In this document: piece after piece, positions 1 to 7,187 of the stretch
How positions within the stretch are numbered: position 1 is the first letter of the stretch
Layout of the letters: every line of letters begins with the position of its first letter
NCBI GenBank assembly: GCA_900546785.1
Contig: URED01000036.1
Location: 1 to 23,052 of the forward strand
Direction: 5' to 3'
Length of the DNA stretch: 23,052 nucleotides
Source of the DNA: an uncultured Oscillospiraceae bacterium
Lineage (GTDB): Bacteria > Bacillota > Clostridia > Oscillospirales > Acutalibacteraceae
Notes under the pieces: model-generated
Told to the model about the DNA's origin: nothing
The model's database searches: none
What the model saw: the letters and a program-made list of their open reading frames with translations, nothing else
Program-made: the position numbers and the translations under genes

Positions 1-61
1 CACATCTGCCGTCTCAAAAGCAAAAATCCATCCACCCCGCCGTCATTTTCAGTGCCGCGCA

Positions 62-167
62 GTTTTAAGCGGGCTGATTTTTGGGCGGGCAAGGCATAAA
101 ATCGCAGGTATACTGCCGTATACCGAGATTTTTAACGCAGTACGCACGGGAATCAGCCGCTTAAAAC
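62..167. repeat. Nested inverted-repeat element upstream of rpmH
   Basis: Two outer arms, 62-79 and 151-167, are reverse complements except for one unpaired G. Inside them AAAATC (98-103) pairs with GATTTT (127-132), and within that GGTATAC (107-113) and GTATACC (118-124) form a perfect 7-bp stem with a TGCC tetraloop. The whole unit is about 106 bp and folds as one long interrupted hairpin. There is no coding capacity. The size, the arms and the lack of an ORF fit a small dispersed intergenic repeat (REP- or MITE-like), but no second copy is present in this window, so its repetitive nature is inferred. A structured leader is the alternative. There is no T-tract, so it is not a simple terminator. 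Confidence 0.5.
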
Positions 168-171
168 CATA

Positions 172-199
172 TTGTGTTCGGCTCCCGGCAGCTTATAGT
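172..199 (+). promoter_or_regulatory. Possible sigma-A promoter for rpmH operon
   Basis: TTGTGT (172-177), a 16-bp spacer and TATAGT (194-199) give a moderate match to the vegetative promoter, about 75 bp before the rpmH start. It lies just after the inverted-repeat element. The -35 is weak, so the call is tentative. Confidence 0.3.
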
Positions 200-272
200 T
201 TTATCCTGCGCTATGCCGCGCAGAGTTTATAAGGATTAAGAATAGTTTAGTCTGAGAAAGGTAGTGAATTGA

Positions 273-407
273 ATGAAAAGAACATTTCAGCCCAAAAAGA
301 GGCACGCAAAGATGGAGCACGGCTTCAGAAAAAGAATGTCCACCAAAAACGGCAGAAAGGTGCTTGCGCGCCGCCGCGCCAAGGGCAGAAAGCAGCTTTC
401 TTACTGA
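273..407 (+). CDS. rpmH: 50S ribosomal protein L34
   Basis: This 44-residue, very basic protein is a structural component of the large ribosomal subunit. It begins [18 protein letters not shown], continues with [20 protein letters not shown] and ends KQLSY, which is the full-length family signature. The start is ATG at 273 with a GAGAAAGG ribosome binding site at 254-261. A longer open frame from a TTG at 269 covers the same bases in another frame and is spurious. rpmH heads the cluster and is followed 49 bp later by rnpA, the universal pairing next to the bacterial replication origin. No anomalies are seen. Confidence 0.97.
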   Translation: MKRTFQPKKRHAKMEHGFRKRMSTKNGRKVLARRRAKGRKQLSY

Positions 408-456
408 TCACGGTAAGGCTGCACAGTTTGAACGGCTGTTTTAAGGGAATGGTGTT

Positions 457-789
457 GTGAAGATCATAGCCTTAAATCAAAACAAGGATTTCCGCCGCCT
501 GTATTACAGGGGCAAAAGCAGCGCCGGTAAAACGCTTGTTACGTATGTTATGAAAAGCAGGCGGAATGAAACAAGAGTTGGTATCACAAGCAGCAAAAAA
601 ATAGGCAAGGCGCATCAGAGGAACAGAGCGCGCCGCGTGATAAGAGCGGCATACGCCGAGCTTGCCGGGCGCATCTCGGGAAATTATGATATTGTGTTCG
701 TTGCCCGCAGCGCAACCTGTAATGTTAAGATGCAGGCCGTATTGCGGGATATGGAAAAACAGCTTGCCGGGCTTGGTGTTATAAAATGA
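457..789 (+). CDS. rnpA: Ribonuclease P protein component
   Basis: This 110-residue basic protein is the protein subunit of RNase P and helps the catalytic RNA bind precursor tRNA for 5' leader removal. The family hallmark, the RNR motif, is visible as [12 protein letters not shown] at about residues 55-66, preceded by [15 protein letters not shown], which matches the usual substrate-binding strand. Length is normal (about 110-120). The start is GTG at 457 behind AAGGGA at 444-449. The stop overlaps the yidD start (ATGA at 786-789), so translational coupling is likely. It is in the expected position between rpmH and yidD. Confidence 0.96.
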   Translation: MKIIALNQNKDFRRLYYRGKSSAGKTLVTYVMKSRRNETRVGITSSKKIGKAHQRNRARRVIRAAYAELAGRISGNYDIVFVARSATCNVKMQAVLRDMEKQLAGLGVIK

Positions 790-1037
790 AAAGCATAATC
801 AAAAAGGCGCTTATTTTTTTGATAAAAACCTATCAGCTTACCATTAGCCCGCGTTTTTCTCACGGTTCCTGCAGATATTACCCCACCTGTTCGCAGTATG
901 CCATAGAGGCAATAGAGATTCACGGTGTTTTCAAGGGCTGCCTGCTTGCTACGAGGCGCATTTTGCGCTGCAACCCGCTTTTTAAGGGCGGGTACGATCC
1001 CGTTCCCCCAAAAAAGAATAAAAATGAGGAAAAATAA
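786..1037 (+). CDS. yidD: Membrane protein insertion efficiency factor YidD
   Basis: This 83-residue protein belongs to the YidD family, small membrane-associated proteins that assist YidC-dependent membrane protein insertion. The family signature is present in order: an N-terminal hydrophobic helix ([16 protein letters not shown]), then [19 protein letters not shown], then the conserved [13 protein letters not shown] near residue 60-75. The conserved cysteines of CRYYPTCS and RCNP are all there. It overlaps rnpA by 4 bp upstream and yidC by 1 bp downstream (TAATG at 1035-1039), so the three genes are tightly coupled. The charged tail [10 protein letters not shown] is typical. Confidence 0.95.
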   Translation: MKSIIKKALIFLIKTYQLTISPRFSHGSCRYYPTCSQYAIEAIEIHGVFKGCLLATRRILRCNPLFKGGYDPVPPKKNKNEEK

Positions 1038-2032
1038 TGTTTGATTTTACAGTAAACGCCGTTACGATGGCAATGAGCGCAGAGGGCACAAGCATTTTCA
1101 GACCGCTCTATTGGTTGTTCGGCAAATGTATGGAATTTCTGCTCAGCGCGCTGAGCAACGAATATTTCATAGCCATAATCATCTTTACGGTCGTTACGCG
1201 CCTTATACTGCTGCCGGTAAACCTGCACCAGCAGAAAACGACTGCCAAAACGGCACGGCTTACTCCTAAAATTCAAAAGATCCAAAAGAAATATCCCGAT
1301 CCCAAGGACAAGAATAAAATGAACCAGGAAATGCAGGATCTTTATCAGCGCGAGGGGCATAACCCCATGCAGATGGGCTGCGGCCCCATGATATTCCAGC
1401 TTGTTTTCCTTATGGGTATCGTTGGTATCATTTACTATCCGCTGTCCTATATCATCGGGATAAGCAACATCGGCGATTATACAGATTCCCTAACTGCATT
1501 TTTGGAAGAGGTTGGCTATTCGGGCAATTACCTTCAGCTTGGTATTCTTGAAAACTGGGTGGCTTATAAGGATCAGCTCATATCCCAGATGCCGGAGCTG
1601 TTTACGGCAGAGCGTGTTGCCGCGATCGACGCTTTTAGGGACGGTATGTACCTCGGCGGGCTGGATATGACGGCAATTCCGCACTGGAAAGACGGCGAGA
1701 TCGTTCTTATACCGATCTTTTCGCTTATCACTTCGCTTGCGTCAACGGTTATCTCCATGCTGATACAGAAGAAAACGAATCCGGCAATGCAGCAGCAGAC
1801 CGCCAGCATGATCATCATGATGCTCATGATGCCGTTTTTCTCTTTCTACATCGCGTTTAAGGTGCCGGCTGCCGTAGGTTTTTACTGGATCATATCAAAT
1901 GTTGTTGCCATGCTGCAACAGCTCTTTATCGCAAAATTCTTCCCGCCCAAAAAGAGCCAGGCCAAGCTTATGGTTGAAAACACCATTTACCGCCGCTCAA
2001 GGGAAGAGAATCTAAAGAAAACAAAAGCGTGA
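1037..2032 (+). CDS. yidC: Membrane protein insertase YidC/SpoIIIJ (Oxa1 family)
   Basis: This 331-residue polytopic protein inserts and folds inner-membrane proteins alone or with the Sec translocon. It lacks the large periplasmic domain of Gram-negative YidC, as expected for Bacillota. Segments in order: a first membrane helix carrying the key hydrophilic-groove arginine (R55 in FTVVTRLILLPV), a basic cytoplasmic hairpin (QQKTTAKTARLTPKIQKIQKKYPDPKDKNK split across residues 65-95), the GCGPMIFQLVFLMGI helix, an extracytoplasmic loop at about 145-220 that is longer than usual and acidic, then three further helices (LIPIFSLITSLASTVISM; MIIMMLMMPFFSFYIAFKVP; AVGFYWIISNVVAMLQQLFI). It ends in a basic tail. 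I see no clear lipobox at the N terminus. It is followed by jag, its usual partner. Confidence 0.95.
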   Translation: MFDFTVNAVTMAMSAEGTSIFRPLYWLFGKCMEFLLSALSNEYFIAIIIFTVVTRLILLPVNLHQQKTTAKTARLTPKIQKIQKKYPDPKDKNKMNQEMQDLYQREGHNPMQMGCGPMIFQLVFLMGIVGIIYYPLSYIIGISNIGDYTDSLTAFLEEVGYSGNYLQLGILENWVAYKDQLISQMPELFTAERVAAIDAFRDGMYLGGLDMTAIPHWKDGEIVLIPIFSLITSLASTVISMLIQKKTNPAMQQQTASMIIMMLMMPFFSFYIAFKVPAAVGFYWIISNVVAMLQQLFIAKFFPPKKSQAKLMVENTIYRRSREENLKKTKA

Positions 2033-2110
2033 AAACAGGCTCTGACTTATTGAAGCATATATGACCCTGTTTGCGCAGATCGCTTTTTATACGTTTAACC
2101 GGAGGACTTT

Positions 2111-3073
2111 ATGATATACGAGTACATCGGCACGGGCAAGACCCGGGAGGCGGCTGCCAAGGCCGCTGTTGACGGGCTTATGGCAAAGCTTGCGGCAGCC
2201 GGCGTAAAAAGGCCGAACACCGCTGAGCTCCACGAGGAAGTTATTGCCCTGCCCAAAAAGAAATTTTTCGGGCTTTTAGGCTCGAGCGACGCCGAAGTCA
2301 AGGTTTCTTATGACGACGGCAAAAAGGAAAAGAAGCCGGCTCCCAGAAAGCAGGCGCAAAAGCCGCAGCAAAGGGCGGAAAGAGCGCCCCAGAGAAAGGA
2401 AGAGGCTAAGGCCGCAAAGCCGCAGCGCAAGGCGCCGGCTGCAGAACGTCCCCAAAGGGAGGACGAGGTCGTTTTAACGGAAAAGGATATTGATATGAAC
2501 GCCGCGATCTCCTATCTTAAGACCATGATAGACGGGCTTAAGGTGGAGAACGCACAGGTTACCGGCGAGGTAAAGGACGGCGTTCTGGAGCTTATCGTTA
2601 ACTGCAATGACTACGGCATCATTATCGGCAGACGCGGCGAAACGCTGGATTCCCTGCAATATCTGACCGGGCTTGCCGTCAAAAAGGCGTGCGGCAAATA
2701 CATAAGGGTTGCCATCAATGTGGGCGACTACCGTGAAAAGAGAAACGAAACGCTGAAAAATATTGCCCGCAAGCATGCGGATTATGTTTTGAGGACGGGC
2801 AGAAGATATACCTTTGAGCCTATGAATCCTTATGAAAGGCGTATCATCCACACCACCGTGCAGGAGATCGAGGGTGTTGAATCCATGTCCGTAGGCATGG
2901 GGCAGGACAGAAAAGTCGTTCTTCAGCCGGAGGGCGGCGTCAAGTACCGCCAGGGCGGTTCGGCAGGCAGAAGAGGTTATTCGAGCGGCAGACCCGCCGC
3001 CAAAAAATCTGCTCCGCTCCCCAAGGATTTTACCAAATTCGGCAAGATCGAGGTTGAAAAGGACAGCGAATAA
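2111..3073 (+). CDS. jag: RNA-binding protein Jag/KhpB (Jag-N, KH, R3H)
   Basis: This 320-residue cytoplasmic RNA-binding protein is of the Jag/KhpB/EloR type, linked in Bacillota to cell elongation, sporulation and sRNA binding. Domains: Jag-N at about 1-55 with KKKFFGLLGS (49-58); a basic Lys/Pro/Ala/Gln-rich linker at about 70-118; a KH domain at about 127-205 with the GxxG loop as GRRG (173-176); an R3H domain at about 208-275 containing RNETLKNIARKHAD and PYERRIIHTTV. A Gly/Ser/Arg-rich tail (277-320) follows R3H and is longer than in many homologues. The start is ATG at 2111 behind GGAGG (2101-2105). It lies 78 bp after yidC and ends at a terminator hairpin. Confidence 0.93.
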   Translation: MIYEYIGTGKTREAAAKAAVDGLMAKLAAAGVKRPNTAELHEEVIALPKKKFFGLLGSSDAEVKVSYDDGKKEKKPAPRKQAQKPQQRAERAPQRKEEAKAAKPQRKAPAAERPQREDEVVLTEKDIDMNAAISYLKTMIDGLKVENAQVTGEVKDGVLELIVNCNDYGIIIGRRGETLDSLQYLTGLAVKKACGKYIRVAINVGDYREKRNETLKNIARKHADYVLRTGRRYTFEPMNPYERRIIHTTVQEIEGVESMSVGMGQDRKVVLQPEGGVKYRQGGSAGRRGYSSGRPAAKKSAPLPKDFTKFGKIEVEKDSE

Positions 3074-3082
3074 ACTAAGGAT

Positions 3083-3110
3083 AAAAGGCGGGACACCCCG
3101 CCTTTTGTTT
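3083..3110 (+). terminator. Intrinsic terminator after jag
   Basis: AAAAGGCGGG (3083-3092) pairs perfectly with CCCGCCTTTT (3097-3106) around a 4-base ACAC loop, and the 3' side runs into TTTTGTTT. This is a strong 10-bp stem located 9 bp after the jag stop and only 20 bp before the mnmE start. Confidence 0.85.
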
Positions 3111-3129
3111 ATTTTAAGAGGGTGAATCT

Positions 3130-4494
3130 ATGGCCAAGACCATTGCCGCCGTTTCCACGGGAAACGCTGCGGGCGGTATAGGCGTTATCAGAATAAGCGG
3201 CGATACGGCAATAGAAACCGCCGCGCGTGTTTTTGCCGCTGCGGACGGCGTTTCGCTTACGGAAGTGGGCGGCTACCGCGCGAAGTTCGGCAGGATCATA
3301 AGCAGGGGCGAGCCGATTGATGATGCCGTTGCGCTCGTTTTCCGCGCGCCGAAGAGCTATACGGGTGAAGATGTTGTGGAACTTTCCGTTCACGGCGGAC
3401 TTTTTATCGTGCAGAAAACGCTGGAGGCGGTCTATGACGCGGGCGCCCTGCCGGCAGAACCCGGCGAATTTACCAAAAGGGCGTTTTTGAACGGTAAAAT
3501 GGATCTTGCCCAGGCGGAGGGCGTTGCGAATATGATCTCCGCAAACGGCGAAGCGGCGGCGAAAGCGTCTATGAATCTGATAGACGGCGCGCTCAGCCGA
3601 AAGATAGGCGCCGTGCTGCAAAGCCTGCTGGACAGCTCTGCCCTTATGGGTGCGTGGGTGGATTATCCCGATGAGGAGATCCCTGAACTGCAGCACGAAG
3701 AGCTGGAAAAAACGCTGGAAGATGCAAGAACGCAGCTTTCTGCCCTTATTTCTCAATATGACTGCGGCGTTGTGATGACCGAGGGGATTGATACGGTTAT
3801 TGCCGGAAAGCCGAACGCGGGCAAATCCACGCTGATGAATTTGCTTTCCGGGCGTGAAAAGAGCATCGTTACGGAGATAGAAGGCACTACAAGGGATATC
3901 GTGGAGGGCAGTGTGCGCCTTGGCGATATCGTACTCCACCTGAGCGATACCGCCGGAATACGCGAGGGCGAAGACAAGGTTGAAAAGATCGGCATAGAGC
4001 GCACGCTCCAAAGGATAGAAACGGCGGGGCTGATCATTGCCGTGTTTGACGTGAGCCGCCCGCCGGATGAAAATGACAGAAAGCTTATAAAAAAATGCCT
4101 CGGAAAAAAGGCGCTTGCCGTTGTAAATAAAATTGACCTTACGGCAGATGCGCATATAGACGAGGTGGACGCCGCCTTTGAGAAAGTCATTTATATTTCT
4201 GCCAAGGACGATCATTACCTGGACTGTGTGCGTGATGCGGTCTATTCCCTATTGGGCGCGGCTGATTTTAATTCGAATGCGCCCATGCTTGCAAACGCAA
4301 GGCAGAAGCAGTGCTGCAAAGCCGCGCTGGGTTTTGTAGACGAAGCGCTTGAGGCGCTGCGGGCGGGCATGACCTTTGACGCGGTAAACGTTATGATAGA
4401 CAGCGCTGCGGACGAACTTTTGACTTTGACCGGCAGGAAAGCCACGGTTGAGGTCGTAAACAATATATTCAGTAAATTTTGTGTGGGAAAATAA
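3130..4494 (+). CDS. mnmE: tRNA modification GTPase MnmE (TrmE)
   Basis: This 454-residue GTPase works with MnmG to add a (carboxymethyl)aminomethyl group to U34 of certain tRNAs. The N-terminal domain (about 1-118) binds the one-carbon folate and contains IAAVSTGNAAGGIGVIRISG. The helical domain is interrupted by the G domain with G1 GKPNAGKST (226-234), G2-region GTTRD (252-256), G3 DTAG (273-276) and G4 NKID (333-336). The C terminus is FCVGK, the family CIGK-type catalytic tail with its essential cysteine. Length is normal. The start is ATG at 3130 with an AAGAGGG ribosome binding site just after the jag terminator. mnmG follows 3 bp after the stop. Confidence 0.97.
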   Translation: MAKTIAAVSTGNAAGGIGVIRISGDTAIETAARVFAAADGVSLTEVGGYRAKFGRIISRGEPIDDAVALVFRAPKSYTGEDVVELSVHGGLFIVQKTLEAVYDAGALPAEPGEFTKRAFLNGKMDLAQAEGVANMISANGEAAAKASMNLIDGALSRKIGAVLQSLLDSSALMGAWVDYPDEEIPELQHEELEKTLEDARTQLSALISQYDCGVVMTEGIDTVIAGKPNAGKSTLMNLLSGREKSIVTEIEGTTRDIVEGSVRLGDIVLHLSDTAGIREGEDKVEKIGIERTLQRIETAGLIIAVFDVSRPPDENDRKLIKKCLGKKALAVVNKIDLTADAHIDEVDAAFEKVIYISAKDDHYLDCVRDAVYSLLGAADFNSNAPMLANARQKQCCKAALGFVDEALEALRAGMTFDAVNVMIDSAADELLTLTGRKATVEVVNNIFSKFCVGK

Positions 4495-4497
4495 AGT

Positions 4498-6363
4498 ATG
4501 GAGTATTTTGCCGATAATTATGATGTTGCGGTCATAGGCGCCGGGCACGCGGGTATAGAGGCGGGGCTTGCCGCCGCGAGGCTCGGATGCAGGACTGCTG
4601 TTTTTACGATAAATCTTGACTGGATCGGGAATATGCCCTGCAACCCCTCTATAGGCGGCACCTCAAAGGGCCACCTTGTAAGGGAGATAGACGCGCTCGG
4701 CGGCGAGATGGGCAAAGCTGCCGATAAGTATACGCTGCAGAGCCGTATGCTCAATCTGGGCAAAGGGCCGGCGGTCCATTCCCTGCGCGCGCAGATAGAC
4801 AGGCGCGAATATTCCAAGGGAATGAAGCATATTCTTGAAATGCAGGACAATCTGGATGTCCGCCAGGCGGAGATAACGGAGCTCACCGGGACGGAGGACG
4901 GGCTGTGGCGCCTTGTTACAAAGCTTCAGGCAGTTTACACCGCAAAGTGCGTTGTGATCGCGACCGGCACGTTTTTAGGCGGGCGCGTATATATAGGGGA
5001 TGTTTCTTATTCCAGCGGGCCGGACGGCATGTTCCCGGCAAACGAGCTTTCCGCCGCGCTCTACAGGCTGAATATTCCGCTGCGCAGATTTAAAACAGGA
5101 ACCCCCAGCCGCGTGAACAGGCGCAGCGTTGATTTTTCAAAGACCGAGATACAGCCCGGCGACGAGCACACCGTGCCGTTCAGTTTTGAAACGGAAAAAG
5201 CGCCGCAAAACAAGGTGTGCTGCTATATCACCTATACAAATCAGGAAACCAAAGACGTTATCCTTGCAAACCTTGACCGTTCCCCGCTTTACAGCGGCAG
5301 GATAGAGGGCGTCGGCCCGCGTTATTGCCCAAGCTTTGAGGACAAGGTTGTAAGATTTTCCGATAAGGAGCGTCACCAGCTGTTTATAGAGCCGTGCGGG
5401 CTTGAAACGGAGGAGATGTATTTACAGGGGCTTTCGTCCTCCCTTCCCGAGGATGTGCAGCTTGCTTTTATCCATACGATTCCCGGGCTTGAGCATGCGC
5501 AGGTGATGCGAACGGCATACGCAATAGAGTATGACTGCGTTGACCCCACCGCGCTGAAAGCAAGCCTTGAATTCAACGATTTGCCCGGCCTTTTCGGCGC
5601 GGGGCAGTTCAACGGCTCCAGCGGCTACGAGGAGGCGGCTGCGCAGGGATTGGTCGCCGGCATAAATGCGGCAAGAAAAGCGCAGGGCAAGGAACCCGTC
5701 ATTCTTGACCGCGGCGGTTCCTACATAGGTACGCTGATCGACGATCTGGTCACAAAGGGCTGCACCGATCCTTACAGAATGATGACGAGCCGCAGCGAAT
5801 ACCGCCTTGTACTCAGGCAGGATAACGCCGATCTGCGCCTCACCCCGCTCGGGCACGAGATCGGGCTGATCAGCGAGGAACGCTATGCGGCTTTTTTGAA
5901 AAAGAAAGAACAGATCGCGCTCGAAAAGCGTCGAATAGAGGAAACTTCCGTACCTGTTTCAGATGAACTGCAAACAATTTTGAAAAAATGTAATACAACC
6001 CCTTTAAAAAAGGGTTGTAAAATGTTAGAATTATTAAAGAGGCCGCAGGTTACATATAAAGACTTGGAAAGTGTGGACGTTAACAGGCCGGATTACCCGG
6101 CTGAAGTCTTTGAACAGGTAGAGATCTCCGTGAAGTACGAGGGATATATAGCACGCCAGGAGCAGCAGATCAAAGAGATGCGCCGCATAGAGCGCAAAAA
6201 GATACCGACTGATCTGGATTATTCCGCGCTGAAGGGGCTGAGGCTCGAGGCGGTTGAGAAGCTTTCCAAAATACGGCCCGAAAATCTTGGGCAGGCAAGC
6301 CGTATAAGCGGCGTAAACCCGGCGGATATTGCCGCGCTCAACATAATTCTGGAGGCGTTATGA
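4498..6363 (+). CDS. mnmG: tRNA U34 carboxymethylaminomethyl synthase subunit MnmG (GidA)
   Basis: This 621-residue FAD-dependent partner of MnmE performs wobble-uridine modification. The dinucleotide-binding motif is VIGAGHAGIEAG (12-23). Other family signatures are PCNPSIGGTSKGHL, the GTGTFLGG-type stretch (here ATGTFLGGRVYIG), RRFKTGTPSR, the FNGSSGYEEAAAQGLVAGINA segment and SRSEYRLVLRQDNADLRL. The C-terminal helical domain that binds tRNA and MnmE is complete. Length is normal (about 620-630). The start is ATG at 4498; it lies 3 bp after mnmE and the Shine-Dalgarno sequence is weak, so coupling to mnmE is likely. The stop overlaps the rsmG start (ATGA at 6360-6363). Codons at about 5940-6065 are unusually AT-rich (see findings). 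Confidence 0.97.
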   Translation: MEYFADNYDVAVIGAGHAGIEAGLAAARLGCRTAVFTINLDWIGNMPCNPSIGGTSKGHLVREIDALGGEMGKAADKYTLQSRMLNLGKGPAVHSLRAQIDRREYSKGMKHILEMQDNLDVRQAEITELTGTEDGLWRLVTKLQAVYTAKCVVIATGTFLGGRVYIGDVSYSSGPDGMFPANELSAALYRLNIPLRRFKTGTPSRVNRRSVDFSKTEIQPGDEHTVPFSFETEKAPQNKVCCYITYTNQETKDVILANLDRSPLYSGRIEGVGPRYCPSFEDKVVRFSDKERHQLFIEPCGLETEEMYLQGLSSSLPEDVQLAFIHTIPGLEHAQVMRTAYAIEYDCVDPTALKASLEFNDLPGLFGAGQFNGSSGYEEAAAQGLVAGINAARKAQGKEPVILDRGGSYIGTLIDDLVTKGCTDPYRMMTSRSEYRLVLRQDNADLRLTPLGHEIGLISEERYAAFLKKKEQIALEKRRIEETSVPVSDELQTILKKCNTTPLKKGCKMLELLKRPQVTYKDLESVDVNRPDYPAEVFEQVEISVKYEGYIARQEQQIKEMRRIERKKIPTDLDYSALKGLRLEAVEKLSKIRPENLGQASRISGVNPADIAALNIILEAL

Positions 6364-7061
6364 ACGGGGAAAGAGTAATCGGGTATGCAAAAGAGATCGG
6401 GATCACGCTTGATCCGATCGCACTGGACAGATTTGAACTGCTTGAACAGCGGCTTCTGCGCTGGAACGAGCATATCAATCTGACAGCGATAACTGAGGAG
6501 GACGAGATCGCGGTTAAGCATTTTGCGGATTCACTTTCCGTTTTTGCCGCGGTGAATATTCCGGACGGCGCCAAGGTCATAGACGTTGGCAGCGGCGCCG
6601 GCTTTCCCGGCCTGCCCATGCTTATCGCAAATCCGCAGCTGGATATGACGTTCCTTGATTCGGTTGGCAAAAAGCTCGGCTTTATAAAAGACGTTCTGCG
6701 CCTTTGCGGGCTGCTGGGCGAAACCGTCCATGCAAGGGCGGAGGACATTGCGCATGACGGCAATTACAGAGAACAGTTTGATTTTGCCGTGAGCCGCGCC
6801 GTTGCCCCGCTGAATATTCTTGCGGAATATTGCCTGCCGCTTGTAAAGGTGGGCGGCACGCTTATCGCCATGAAAGGCGCGGAGGACGAGGCGGAGCTTG
6901 GCGCAAACGCCGTATGGACGCTCGGCGGCAGGATCGAGCAGGTTGTTTATCACAAACTGCCCAATGGCGATGCGAGAAATCTTGTGCTGATAAAAAAGTT
7001 ATCGCAAACCCCGGCAAAATTCCCCAGAAAAGCCAAGAAAATCACAACCAAGCCGTTGTAA
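6360..7061 (+). CDS. rsmG: 16S rRNA (guanine-N7) methyltransferase RsmG (GidB)
   Basis: This 233-residue SAM-dependent methyltransferase makes m7G527 (E. coli numbering) in 16S rRNA, the position linked to low-level streptomycin resistance. Family motifs in order: RLLRWNEHINLTAIT (31-45), HFADSLS (54-60), the SAM-binding VIDVGSGAGFPGLP (73-86), FLDSVGKKLGFI (98-109) and the SRAVAPLNILAEYC stretch. Length matches the family (about 210-240). The C-terminal tail is basic (PRKAKKITTKPL). It overlaps mnmG by 4 bp and ends 19 bp before a strong terminator. Confidence 0.96.
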   Translation: MNGERVIGYAKEIGITLDPIALDRFELLEQRLLRWNEHINLTAITEEDEIAVKHFADSLSVFAAVNIPDGAKVIDVGSGAGFPGLPMLIANPQLDMTFLDSVGKKLGFIKDVLRLCGLLGETVHARAEDIAHDGNYREQFDFAVSRAVAPLNILAEYCLPLVKVGGTLIAMKGAEDEAELGANAVWTLGGRIEQVVYHKLPNGDARNLVLIKKLSQTPAKFPRKAKKITTKPL

Positions 7062-7079
7062 AAACGGTGTAATATGTAG

Positions 7080-7120
7080 AAAAGGAAAGGATCATCCCGA
7101 CGGATAATCCTTTCCTTTTT
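7080..7120 (+). terminator. Intrinsic terminator after rsmG
   Basis: AAAAGGAAAGGAT (7080-7092) pairs with ATCCTTTCCTTTT (7107-7119). An inner ATCC/GGAT stem (7094-7097 with 7102-7105) closes a CGAC loop after one C/A mismatch. The 3' arm is followed by more T. It closes the rpmH-to-rsmG cluster. Confidence 0.9.
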
Positions 7121-7130
7121 TCACAAATTG

Positions 7131-7139
7131 TGGTATAGT
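7131..7139 (+). promoter_or_regulatory. Extended -10 promoter candidate for noc
   Basis: TGGTATAGT at 7131-7139 is an extended -10 element (TGn followed by TATAGT). No good -35 lies upstream because that space is the rsmG terminator. It is 49 bp before the preferred noc start and would make noc a separate transcription unit. Confidence 0.45.
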
Positions 7140-7187
7140 TAATTTCAGAAAGAGAACTGTTAAGGGGAGTTTTAAGGAGTGTGGCGA

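Noticed and set aside
1..272. Possible oriC with DnaA boxes upstream of rpmH
   Set aside because: No TTATNCACA-like nonamer was found on either strand. The nearest string, TTATCCTGC, matches poorly. The origin is probably left of the window.
269..460. Open frame of 63 codons over rpmH
   Set aside because: It starts at a TTG and runs in a different frame from the 44-residue ribosomal protein L34, which is unmistakable from 273.
669..688. Noc-binding-site-like sequence in rnpA
   Set aside because: It matches only one half of ATTTCCCGGGAAAT well and lies in coding sequence, so chance is a sufficient explanation. A similar string near 12616 was rejected for the same reason.
684..1360. Two minus-strand frames over rnpA, yidD and yidC
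   Set aside because: They are antisense shadows of genes with clear family motifs and have no recognisable product.
2033..2072. AAACAGG/CCTGTTT inverted repeat between yidC and jag
   Set aside because: The stem is only 7 bp with a loop of about 26 nt and no T-run, so it is too weak to call a terminator or riboswitch.
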